Assembly (NCBI GenBank): GCA_050701635.1
Contig: JBOGDF010000130.1
Location: 1-13,727 of the forward strand
DNA length: 13,727 bases
Direction: 5' to 3'
Origin: WHSM01 sp050701635
GTDB taxonomy: Bacteria; Actinomycetota; Actinomycetes; Mycobacteriales; Micromonosporaceae
The stretch's first letter is position 1. Every line of letters begins with the position of its first letter. The notes beneath the pieces are model-generated. The model made no database searches. It was not told the DNA's origin and was given only the letters and a program-made list of their open reading frames with translations. The translations under genes were made by a program, and so were the position numbers. Shown in pieces: positions 1-5,438 of the stretch.

Positions 1-224
1 GCCCGGACGCCGCCGACCGGATGGCCGCCGAGCGGCGCCGCCTCGACGGCCACGAAACGCCGGGCATCGGGGTCGCGGGCGACGCGCAGGCGGTGGCGGA
101 CGGCGTACGCCGCTGGGTCGACGCCGGCGCCGACACCGTCGTACTGCAACCCACCCTGGACGAGCCCGACCCGGAAGGCTTCGTACGCTTCGCCGCCGCC
201 GAGGTGGCGCCCTTGCTGCGGTGA
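1..224 (+). CDS. LLM-class flavin-dependent oxidoreductase, C-terminal fragment
   Basis: This is the last 73 codons of a gene that begins before the window; the frame is open from base 3 to the TGA at 222-224. The visible part reads as the end of a bacterial-luciferase-like (TIM-barrel) protein: a segment with GIGVAGDAQAVADGVRRWVDAGADT-like order, then a strand with VVLQPT and a final helix. In this superfamily the closing (beta/alpha) units commonly have the form G-(T/D)-x-x-x-V-A-x-x-(V/L)-x-x-(W/Y)-x-x-A-G-A-(D/T). Such enzymes use FMN or F420 to oxidise small molecules; substrate cannot be told from this fragment. It converges on the next gene with only 9 bases between stop codons, and no terminator hairpin is visible there. 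Family assignment is fairly likely, precise function unknown. Confidence 0.65.
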   Translation, partial: PDAADRMAAERRRLDGHETPGIGVAGDAQAVADGVRRWVDAGADTVVLQPTLDEPDPEGFVRFAAAEVAPLLR

Positions 225-233
225 CGGCCCGGC

Positions 234-812
234 TCAGGCGTCGATCCGGTGGTACGTCGCGATGATCACGCCGGTGGTGGTGGGCACGCTGTCGACCAGC
301 TTCAGCTTGGCCGTGGCGGCGCCGTCGGCGAACAGCCGGCGCCCGGAGCCCAGCACCAGCGGGTGGATCAGCACCACGTACTCGTCGATCAGGTCGGCGA
401 TCGAGCTGATCAGCGCGCCGCTGCCCAGCACCACCAGGTCCTTGCCGGGCTGCTCCTTGAGCTTGCCGACCGCGGCGGTGGCGTCGCCGGAGAGCAGCGT
501 GGAGTTCTGCCACTCCAGCGGTTCGGCCAGGGTGGTCGAGGCGACGTACTTCTGGCTGTTGTTCAGTACGTCGGTGAACGGGTTGTCCTTCTGGTGCGGC
601 CAGTACGCGTAGAACTTCTCGTACGTCAGCCGCCCCAACAGCAGCTCGGTGGTGCCCATCCCCTTCGACGCTTCCCGCATCATCACGTCGTCGTGGTAGG
701 GCACCGCCCAGCCGCCGTGGCTGAAGCCGCCGCGGGTGTCCTCGTCCGGTCCGCCCGGGGCCTGCATCACGCCGTCGAGGGTCACGCTGTTGAAGACACT
801 GATCTTGCGCAT
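234..812 (-). CDS. Dihydrofolate-reductase-family (RibD C-terminal domain) protein
   Basis: The protein has 192 residues. It starts MRKISVF-N-S-V-T-L-D-G-V, the first strand typical of the DHFR/RibD_C fold. It continues with LLLGRLTYEKFYAYWP (cofactor-binding helix region), LVVLGSGALI and LIHPLVLGSGRRLF, all hallmarks of the YyaP/YwjB-like reductases. These stand-alone domains are presumed NADPH-dependent reductases of unknown substrate and are not the housekeeping DHFR. The open frame extends about 105 codons further upstream, but that part is Arg-rich and out of character. The ATG at 812 has an AGGGAG Shine-Dalgarno about 8 nt upstream, so this start is chosen. A TGTCGA-type promoter at 841-894 closely matches the one before the DGPF-sigma operon at 7081-7133, so the gene is probably controlled by that ECF42-type factor. 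In other actinomycetes such reductases and DGPF proteins often occur near these sigma factors (general knowledge). Confidence 0.9.
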   Translation of the reverse strand: MRKISVFNSVTLDGVMQAPGGPDEDTRGGFSHGGWAVPYHDDVMMREASKGMGTTELLLGRLTYEKFYAYWPHQKDNPFTDVLNNSQKYVASTTLAEPLEWQNSTLLSGDATAAVGKLKEQPGKDLVVLGSGALISSIADLIDEYVVLIHPLVLGSGRRLFADGAATAKLKLVDSVPTTTGVIIATYHRIDA

Positions 813-840
813 CGTTCTCACTCCCTGGTGGTAGGTCCGT

Positions 841-894
841 CTCTCATGACCTACACGAACGGCGTACCGCCGGATCGACACGCGCGACCAGAAA
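841..894 (-). promoter_or_regulatory. Putative ECF42-type promoter of the RibD_C gene
   Basis: Read on the minus strand: TTTCTGG (894-888), 7 nt, TGTCGA (880-875) as -35, a 17-nt spacer, CGT (857-855) as -10, and TCATGAGAG (849-841). The start codon follows 28 nt later. The promoter before the DGPF gene has the same elements, the same 17-nt spacer and the same 25-nt gap from TGTCGA to TCATGAGAG. From memory, the reported ECF42 target motif is TGTCGA at -35 with CGA/TC at -10, which fits. The +1 position is not known. Confidence 0.7.
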
Positions 895-913
895 TTCCGG
901 GAGGGCGTGACGG

Positions 914-1636
914 TTAGTGCGCGAAGATCATGCGCTCGACCGGGGCGCGCTCGACCTCCGGCTGGTACAGCATCACGGCGCCTGCGATCGCGACCCAGAT
1001 GCCCATGCCGAGCCCGCCGGCGAACGCACCCGCCAGCGCCAGCTGGGGTGCGGAGATCGCGTAGAACCCGGCGATACCACCGAGCAGCGAGATCAGGCCG
1101 ATCGCCATGCCGAGCCAGCCCAGCCACGGCCGCGCCAGCTCGCCTCTGACCATCGCCCAGCCGGACGTGCCGACGAACAACGCGACCGGGAAGGCCAGCA
1201 ACGTGAAGCTGATCTGCGCCGCGTCATTCAGCGCGATCATCAGCGCGGCGTTGTCGGTGGCTCCCGACTGGTCGGCCATGAAGGCCATCGTGGTCTGCGG
1301 CAGCCCGGCCACAAGGCCCACGGTGGCGACCATCACGCCGGTGCCGTACACAATGGGAGAGAACTTCTCGGCGCCTCCTTCGGCGCGTTGCAGTACGTGG
1401 CGCAGATGAGCCGCGAACCACACCAGCGCCATCGCCGCGAGCGAGCCGAACACCCCGGCCAGCAGCACACGGCTCCCGTACGCGCCGTAGTAGCTGGTGA
1501 TCTCCGACGCGGACGCTGTGGCGGTGGGTGGTATCGGGGGTACGAGGACCGCCGCCAGCACCAGGGCGAAGAACGCGATGCCGCTGGCTGCCCCGAACCG
1601 CTCCCACGTGCGTTCGTTCATGACCGCCGTAATCAT
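914..1636 (-). CDS. Hypothetical six-helix integral membrane protein
   Basis: This is a 240-residue membrane protein. Hydrophobic segments lie at about residues 13-33, 55-77, 95-115, 140-160, 170-193 and 200-222. A short cytoplasm-like N-terminus (MNERTWERFG after the first five residues) precedes the first helix, and an extended loop at 34-54 rich in Pro, Thr and Ser lies between helices 1 and 2. I do not recognise a catalytic or transport motif, so no function is offered; it resembles the many small actinobacterial membrane proteins of unknown role (DUF4386-like proteins are one possibility). The start at 1636 is supported by a near-perfect AAGGAGG five nt upstream; the in-frame ATG at residue 6 lacks this. 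It lies between the channel gene and the RibD_C gene on the same strand, but each has a sizeable spacer (94 and 101 nt), so co-transcription is uncertain. Confidence 0.8.
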   Translation of the reverse strand: MITAVMNERTWERFGAASGIAFFALVLAAVLVPPIPPTATASASEITSYYGAYGSRVLLAGVFGSLAAMALVWFAAHLRHVLQRAEGGAEKFSPIVYGTGVMVATVGLVAGLPQTTMAFMADQSGATDNAALMIALNDAAQISFTLLAFPVALFVGTSGWAMVRGELARPWLGWLGMAIGLISLLGGIAGFYAISAPQLALAGAFAGGLGMGIWVAIAGAVMLYQPEVERAPVERMIFAH

Positions 1637-1678
1637 GACCGCCTCCTTGATGTCATGAAAGATGGGGCCTACAACTCA

Positions 1679-1707
1679 ATTGCACTCCTGGCCGCGTCAC
1701 TAGACAA
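1679..1707 (-). promoter_or_regulatory. Weak candidate housekeeping-type promoter for the membrane protein gene
   Basis: On the minus strand TTGTCT (1707-1702) and TGCAAT (1684-1679) are separated by 17 nt, each matching about 4 of 6 bases of the TTGACA/TATAAT consensus. It lies about 43 nt before the start codon at 1636. In GC-rich DNA such matches arise by chance, so this is only a candidate. Confidence 0.25.
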
Positions 1708-1730
1708 GCGGCCATAGGGAGGATGACCAA

Positions 1731-2486
1731 TCAGTCCCTTTTTGCGTACGTGCCACGGTGTACTGGACTCGCCGATTCCAGCAGCTGTCGCAGCCGTGCG
1801 ATCTCCAGGCTCAGTTCGGTGAGTTCGGACCGGGTCGTCTCCTGTGAGCGTTGAACCTGCTCAACGAACCACTGGGCGAGCGACGCGGTCAACACTCCGA
1901 TCAGTGCGATGCCCGCGAGCATGAGCCCGGCCGCCACGAGACGGCCTTCGCCTGTGGTCGGGTAACGGTCGCCGTACCCGACGGTGGTGACGGTGGTCGT
2001 GGCCCACCACAGGGCGTCGGGGAACGTGGTGATGTTCGATTCCGTGCTCTTCCGTTCTGCGTCGAGTACGGCTAACGCCGCGCAGAAGATCACCAGGGCC
2101 GCGAAGCCGCTGACGTACACCGCGATTCGGCCTCGTAGGGCGGCGGCGGTCTGTCGGTTCAGCACCCTCACCAGCGTGACCAGCCGGAGCAATCGGAGCG
2201 GCCGCGCCAGCGGTAGCACGATCACCACAAGGTCAACAAGATTCCGGCGTACGAAACGCCACCGCCGGGTCGTCAGTGCGAGCCGTATCGCGTAGTCGAC
2301 CGCGAAGATGGCCCACACAACCCAGGTCGCGACCGTGCAGGCGATCAGCCATCGACGGTCCGTGTCGGTATCGAGAATCGGCCAGGCGTACGCGGCGAGG
2401 AAGACCATCGCCGCCACGGTCAGCGGCACCTCGACGCGGCGCTCCCAAGCCTCGCGGCGTACGTCGGCAAGCGCTGGTGCGCTCAT
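1731..2486 (-). CDS. Voltage-gated-type potassium channel (6TM, TVGYGD filter)
   Basis: A 251-residue ion channel. Four hydrophobic segments (about 20-37, 47-69, 82-93 and 97-110) precede a pore domain: S5 at about 121-142, pore helix 155-166, selectivity filter TTVGYGD at 167-173, and S6 at 183-206. The fourth segment carries regularly spaced arginines (R95, R98, R101, R107, R111) like an S4 voltage sensor, and the second ends VDYAIRL, a usual S2 pattern. The C-terminal tail (about 207-238) looks like a coiled coil, commonly a tetramer assembly domain. Function is inferred as K+ conduction across the plasma membrane. An ATG 18 bases upstream is also in frame, but the GGGAGG ribosome site lies between the two ATGs, 9 nt before the one at 2486, so the inner start is chosen. 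A short inverted repeat sits in the leader at 2506-2524. Confidence 0.93.
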   Translation of the reverse strand: MSAPALADVRREAWERRVEVPLTVAAMVFLAAYAWPILDTDTDRRWLIACTVATWVVWAIFAVDYAIRLALTTRRWRFVRRNLVDLVVIVLPLARPLRLLRLVTLVRVLNRQTAAALRGRIAVYVSGFAALVIFCAALAVLDAERKSTESNITTFPDALWWATTTVTTVGYGDRYPTTGEGRLVAAGLMLAGIALIGVLTASLAQWFVEQVQRSQETTRSELTELSLEIARLRQLLESASPVHRGTYAKRD

Positions 2487-2505
2487 GACCGGCCGCCTCC
2501 CCACA

Positions 2506-2524
2506 TTGGACGGGTCTTGTCCAA
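2506..2524. repeat. Short inverted repeat in the leader of the channel gene
   Basis: TTGGAC (2506-2511) and GTCCAA (2519-2524) form a perfect 6-bp stem with a 7-nt loop, about 20 nt upstream of the channel start codon. It could be an operator or a leader hairpin. It is short enough to be chance. The rest of the 135-base spacer up to the hydrolase stop shows nothing else I can support. Confidence 0.35.
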
Positions 2525-2621
2525 GGTGACGCAGCCCTAGTGGGCGCCGCCATTGCCCAAACAGTCAGCGGGGGCGTCAGATCTTGGACCCGACAGTCGC
2601 GAACCAGAGCACGAATCCCAA

Positions 2622-3422
2622 TTAGCCAGAACGCGGCGCGTGAGCGCGGCAGAATTCGCGTACGGCCTGATTCACCGCCTCGGGCTGCTCGAGGTTGCTG
2701 ACGTGGCCGGCGCCCCCGATCACGACGAGCTCTGTGTCCGGGATCGCCTGCTCGAACTGATGCGCGACGCTGAGCGGCGAGCGCGCGTCCAACTCGCCCC
2801 AGATCAACAGCGTCGGTACGGCGATGCGAGGCAGCAGATCGCGCTGGTCGGCCTCGCCCATGATGGTCAGCTGTTGCCCGAGAGCTGCGGGGCGGACATC
2901 GGCGGCCATGGCGGCGAGCAGCGGCACGAACTCCGCCGGCGGATCACCGGCGAACAGGCCAGGCAGTGTCAGGTCGAACTCCTCAGGCGGCGCGGCGAGC
3001 AGTTGGCGGACGCCGGCGACTCGCGCTCGTACCTCGTCCGCGGACAGCGAGCCCTTCCAGCCGGCGTACGTGTCGATCATGATCAGGGTCGCGACCAGCT
3101 CGGGACGACGGCGATAGAGCTCGAGCACCACGGTGCCGCCCCAGGAGAGTCCAGCGACGTGCGCGGGCCCGAGCTCGAGCCCCTCGATCAGCGCCGCGAG
3201 GCAGTCCGCGAAGTCCGCCAGACCGAAGCCCTCAGGCAGATCCGAGGACCGGCCGGCCCCGGGCTCGTCCCAAGCGACGACCGTGAACTCGTCGGCCAGG
3301 CCAGCAAGCTGCGGCTGCCAGATGCGGCCGTCCTCGGCCGCGCCGTGGACAAATACGAGGGGCGGCCCGTGGCCCACCCGCTCGTAGCCGATCTCTAGCC
3401 CGTTAGCCCGGACGACCCCCAC
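2622..3422 (-). CDS. Alpha/beta hydrolase
   Basis: A 266-residue alpha/beta-hydrolase-fold protein of usual length. Oxyanion-hole motif HG is at 26-27 (VFVHGAAEDG), the nucleophile elbow G-L-S-W-G-G places the catalytic Ser at 93, Asp212 lies in LIWGELDARSP, and His240 lies in GGAGHVSNLEQPE. The catalytic triad is therefore complete. The cap region at about 125-185 is variable and rich in Leu and Ala. It resembles the 3-oxoadipate enol-lactonase/haloperoxidase-like group, but substrate cannot be deduced. Translation most likely starts at the GTG at 3422; the ribosome site before it is weak. It follows the last of the three small Cys-protein genes by 58 bases on the same strand, so it could be read through from them, but nothing ties its function to theirs. 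Confidence 0.9.
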   Translation of the reverse strand: MGVVRANGLEIGYERVGHGPPLVFVHGAAEDGRIWQPQLAGLADEFTVVAWDEPGAGRSSDLPEGFGLADFADCLAALIEGLELGPAHVAGLSWGGTVVLELYRRRPELVATLIMIDTYAGWKGSLSADEVRARVAGVRQLLAAPPEEFDLTLPGLFAGDPPAEFVPLLAAMAADVRPAALGQQLTIMGEADQRDLLPRIAVPTLLIWGELDARSPLSVAHQFEQAIPDTELVVIGGAGHVSNLEQPEAVNQAVREFCRAHAPRSG

Positions 3423-3480
3423 AGTCGCACCGTACGCGCATCTGGTCGCTACGGGCCGGGACTCCCCATCAGGCGGTTGC

Positions 3481-3720
3481 TCAGTGGCGGCTGGCCGAAT
3501 CGATCTCGCCGACGTGCTGAAGGATGACGGCGGCTCTCCGGTACGGGCGACACGGCCAGTCGGTGCATCCCTCGGCGAGGCAGGTCCGATAGCTCACGCG
3601 GCTCGGTATGTGCTGCTGGTACGCCTCTCGCGCCCAGCCGACATCTTCGTCGCTCGGTTCGTTGAGCGGACGTGGCGATGGGCGGCGGACAAACTCGGCG
3701 GCGAGCCGGCGCTCAACCAT
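3481..3720 (-). CDS. Small Cys/His protein C (C-x4-C-x2-W-P-C motif), putative zinc binder
   Basis: A 79-residue protein not covered by any family I can name. The N-terminal half is charged (MVERRLAAEFVRRP, then an acidic EPSDEDVGWAREAY); the C-terminal half holds H37-x9-C47-x4-C52-T-D-W-P-C57, followed by RPYRRAAVILQHVGEID. Three Cys and one His could ligate a metal. The ATG at 3720 has GGAG 8 nt upstream (TTGGAGCGGCGGCC-ATG). Codons in this frame give a balanced acidic/basic composition, unlike the Arg/Ser-rich readings of the other frames. The gene begins inside the preceding small gene and overlaps it by 127 nt in another frame. It is the last of three related small genes. Actinobacterial proteins ending in C-x-x-C-G-x-P-W-P-C are common and uncharacterised; this resembles them. 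A frameshifted remnant of a longer fusion is the alternative. Confidence 0.6.
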   Translation of the reverse strand: MVERRLAAEFVRRPSPRPLNEPSDEDVGWAREAYQQHIPSRVSYRTCLAEGCTDWPCRPYRRAAVILQHVGEIDSASRH

Positions 3721-3956
3721 GGCCGCCGCTCCAACTGCCCTAGCGCCGTCCGCTGAGCTTGTTCGGCGAGTACGACGGCACCGCAGGTCCACGGTTCGCC
3801 ACACCATGAGCGCCGCGGGCGGTCTACGACTATTACTGGGCCGTGCCGGTCGAGAACGTACTGCGCGCCGAGGTAGCGCTGCTCGGCGGGCGTACGTGGT
3901 GTTCTGGATGGCGACACGTGTCGGTTCGGCACTGCAGCGCGGCCAATTGCGCTCAC
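3594..3956 (-). CDS. Small Cys/His protein B (C-G-E-P-W-T-C motif)
   Basis: A predicted 120-residue protein of unknown function. Its start GTG (3956) overlaps the stop of the preceding small gene by four bases (GTGA), the usual arrangement of translational coupling. The core at about 26-67 reads as a structured module: QRYLGAQYVLDRHGPVIVVD, then R-R-S-W-C52-G-E-P-W-T-C58-G-A-V-V-L-A-E-Q-A. It parallels protein A (C-G-E-R-W-P-C) and protein C (C-T-D-W-P-C), but the first Cys of the CxxC pair is absent here; H38 is retained. The last 40 residues are Ser/Arg-rich and lie over the start of protein C, so the functional protein may end near residue 80 and the tail may be a by-product of the overlap or of a frameshift. 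The N-terminal 20 residues are also poorly ordered; in-frame GTGs at residues 9 and 14 are alternative starts. Confidence 0.5.
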   Translation of the reverse strand: MSAIGRAAVPNRHVSPSRTPRTPAEQRYLGAQYVLDRHGPVIVVDRPRRSWCGEPWTCGAVVLAEQAQRTALGQLERRPWLSAGSPPSLSAAHRHVRSTNRATKMSAGRERRTSSTYRAA

Positions 3957-4162
3957 CGTCCGAGCACGTGGTCGGCGTCTCTGCGGTCGCGGCAGGGCCA
4001 GCGCTCGCCACATCCGAAGCAGCGACGCAAGCGTGGCCAACGATCCCGGTGATGGGCCGAGGCGATGGTCTGGGCCACGGCCTTGTCGCCGCCGTACGGC
4101 AGCGCCGCACGGCACTGATCGTGCGGGCGCTGACGGCCTGGCTGATCACCGGTGCGTCGCAT
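3953..4162 (-). CDS. Small Cys/His protein A (C-x2-C-G-x2-W-P-C motif), putative zinc ribbon
   Basis: A 69-residue protein, first of three small genes on this strand. The N-terminus is basic and polar (MRRTGDQPGRQRPHDQ); the C-terminal half holds H37-H38-x9-C48-F-G-C51-G-E-R-W-P-C57-R-D-R, a compact His-Cys-Cys-Cys set that could bind zinc. The ATG at 4162 has a good ribosome site (AAGGGGG, 5 nt spacer). The stop overlaps the GTG of protein B by four bases, so A and B are probably translated together. The gene is divergent from the XRE-type regulator, with 204 bases between start codons. No known family name is assigned with certainty; similar short proteins with the WPC ending are common hypothetical proteins in Streptomyces and Micromonospora (general knowledge). 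DNA or protein binding is a guess. Confidence 0.65.
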   Translation of the reverse strand: MRRTGDQPGRQRPHDQCRAALPYGGDKAVAQTIASAHHRDRWPRLRRCFGCGERWPCRDRRDADHVLGR

Positions 4163-4366
4163 GCTGATCCCCCTTCTCGCGACGTGTCCCCCTCGGCCAC
4201 GCCGCGTGATTGATCGGATGGGCGTGACTGGCCGGGTCTCTGGATACCTCGGCGCAGCGCGTCCTACGAGTAGCCTCTTCGGTACTGCGGGTGATGTGTA
4301 GACGTCGCGCGTCGGCTGGCTGTTGGCCGTGTGCTGGCCAACATCCGATTGCGTCAGGGGGCCGTG
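4163..4366. promoter_or_regulatory. Divergent intergenic region between small Cys genes and XRE regulator
   Basis: 204 bases separate the two divergent start codons and must hold promoters for both directions. I could not pick out convincing -10/-35 pairs. The one structured element is CACGCCGCGTG at 4198-4208, an 11-base inverted repeat (5-bp arms around one base) 36 nt from the small-gene start. It could be an operator for the HTH protein but is short. Confidence 0.4.
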
Positions 4367-4951
4367 ATGGTGGGGGAGACTTTCGGCGCGGCGCTACGGC
4401 GGCACCGGAAGCGGCGGGGCCTCTCCCTGAGAGCCCTGGCGGAGAAGGTTCGTTACCACCACACGTATCTGTGGGAGCCGGAGTCCAGTCGTAAGTCTGG
4501 TTCGGCGGATGTGGCCGCCCACCTCGATGAGGCGCTTGGTGCGGGCGGTGAGCTGGCTGCGCTGATGGCGGAGGGGCCGACATCTGACCCGTCGGCGGGC
4601 TTGGTGCTGGCGTCGCGGTGGGCGGACGCGGTAGCCGCTATCACTGACCTGTGGCAGGGGGACATGGAGCGTCGTCGGTTGCTGATCGATGCCGCATTTG
4701 TCGGCGGCGCATTTGGCAGCTCCGCGTTGGCGTGGCTGACCGAGCGACGCGCGCAACCTACCGGATGCGGTCGGCGGGTCGTAGGTATCGCCGACGTGGC
4801 GTCGATACGGGAGGTGACCGGGGCGTTCCGTCGCCTCGACAACAGGTACGGCGGCGGCCAGGCGCGTGCCGCCGTGGTCCGGTTCCTCGCTGGCGACGTA
4901 GCTCCTCTGCTGCGCGACGGCCGCTATGACTTGGTGACCGGCGCCGCCGCG
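4367..4951 (+). pseudogene. XRE-family helix-turn-helix regulator, 3'-truncated
   Basis: About 195 residues of an actinobacterial XRE regulator. Residues 5-65 are the HTH domain (FGAALRRHRKRRGLSLRALAE, then Y-H-H-T-Y-L-W-E and SGSADVAAHLDEALGAGGEL). Residues 100-125 form the short hydrophobic link common in this group (RRRLLIDAAFVGGAFGSSAL). Residues 143-190 match the start of the usual C-terminal domain (IREVTGAFRRLDNRYGGGQARAAVVRFLAGDVAPLLRDGRYD). Full-length relatives generally run to about 400 residues with helical repeats (general knowledge); here the likeness stops near residue 195, directly where the antiparallel SRPBCC gene ends (stop at 4955-4957). The frame stays open to 5848, so a transcript would encode an extra 300 Arg/Pro-rich antisense residues. 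ATG 4367 has CAGGGGG 5 nt upstream; a GTG at 4331 has no support. The HTH could still be functional, but the gene is probably decayed. Confidence 0.7.
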
Positions 4952-4954
4952 CGA

Positions 4955-5401
4955 TCACTCAGCCGACACCCGACCCGCTTCCAGGCGCTGCTTCAGGTTC
5001 TGGTAGCTGGCGGGCGCGCCCTTGCGGGCCGCGCGTACGACCAGCGGGACCAGTGGCTTGCCGACGCCGTGGCCCTCGAAGTCGAGGGAGAATGTCACGC
5101 GGGAACGGGCGCCGTCGTCGAGCGGCGCGACGGTGATGCTGACGTGTGGCCGGATCGGCCCGGCGACGCCGCGTACCGCCCAGTGCCGGGGAGGGTCGCT
5201 CTCGGTGACCTGCTGTGTCATCGTGCCGCCGAGCTTCCGCGTGGTGATGAACCGGGCGCCGACCACGGGCGGGTTGCCGTCCTCGATCTTCACCCGCACC
5301 ACGTCGGACTGCCACTCGGCGAACCGCGACGGGTCGGTGGCGTAGTCGAAGACCTCGGCCGGCGGTCGGTCGATCTCGATGTGGGACACGAACGGTGCCA
5401 T
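4955..5401 (-). CDS. SRPBCC family protein (polyketide cyclase/START-like)
   Basis: A 148-residue single-domain protein with the helix-grip fold. The N-terminus VSHIEIDRPPAEVFDYATDP is the hallmark first strand and helix of SRPBCC proteins, followed by FAEWQ. The middle strands include GARFITTRKLGG, PRHWAVRGVAGPI and RVTFSLDFEG, and the last helix spans about 117-142 (VPLVVRAARKGAPASYQNLKQRLEA). Such proteins bind hydrophobic ligands in a central cavity; a specific ligand is not predictable. Start: ATG at 5401, with AAGGGGG 6 nt upstream; a TTG two codons earlier lies directly against that site and is less likely. It follows the sigma-factor gene by 37 nt and is probably the third gene of the DGPF-sigma operon. 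Its 3' end abuts the truncated XRE gene with no terminator between. Confidence 0.9.
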   Translation of the reverse strand: MAPFVSHIEIDRPPAEVFDYATDPSRFAEWQSDVVRVKIEDGNPPVVGARFITTRKLGGTMTQQVTESDPPRHWAVRGVAGPIRPHVSITVAPLDDGARSRVTFSLDFEGHGVGKPLVPLVVRAARKGAPASYQNLKQRLEAGRVSAE

Positions 5402-5438
5402 GGCCAACCCCCTTGTCGGGTGACCCCGTACTCCGAGA

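Noticed and set aside
813..1127. N-terminal extension of the RibD_C frame
   Set aside because: Overlaps the end of the membrane protein gene in another frame and includes the promoter; the ATG at 812 has a good ribosome site and the canonical family N-terminus.
1723..1860. Short plus-strand frame with AGGGAGG before an ATG at 1723
   Set aside because: The ribosome-site match directly touches the ATG, and the 43-codon or so frame is antisense to the channel gene's 3' end with no sensible composition.
3481..4200. 239-codon frame covering the whole small-gene region
   Set aside because: Only its last 79 codons look coding; the rest is Arg/Thr/Ala-rich and reads across the better-supported small genes in other frames.
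3608..4213. 201-codon plus-strand frame over the small-gene region
   Set aside because: No ribosome site or recognisable motif; it is antisense to the three Cys/His genes, whose motifs and coupled starts are better evidence.
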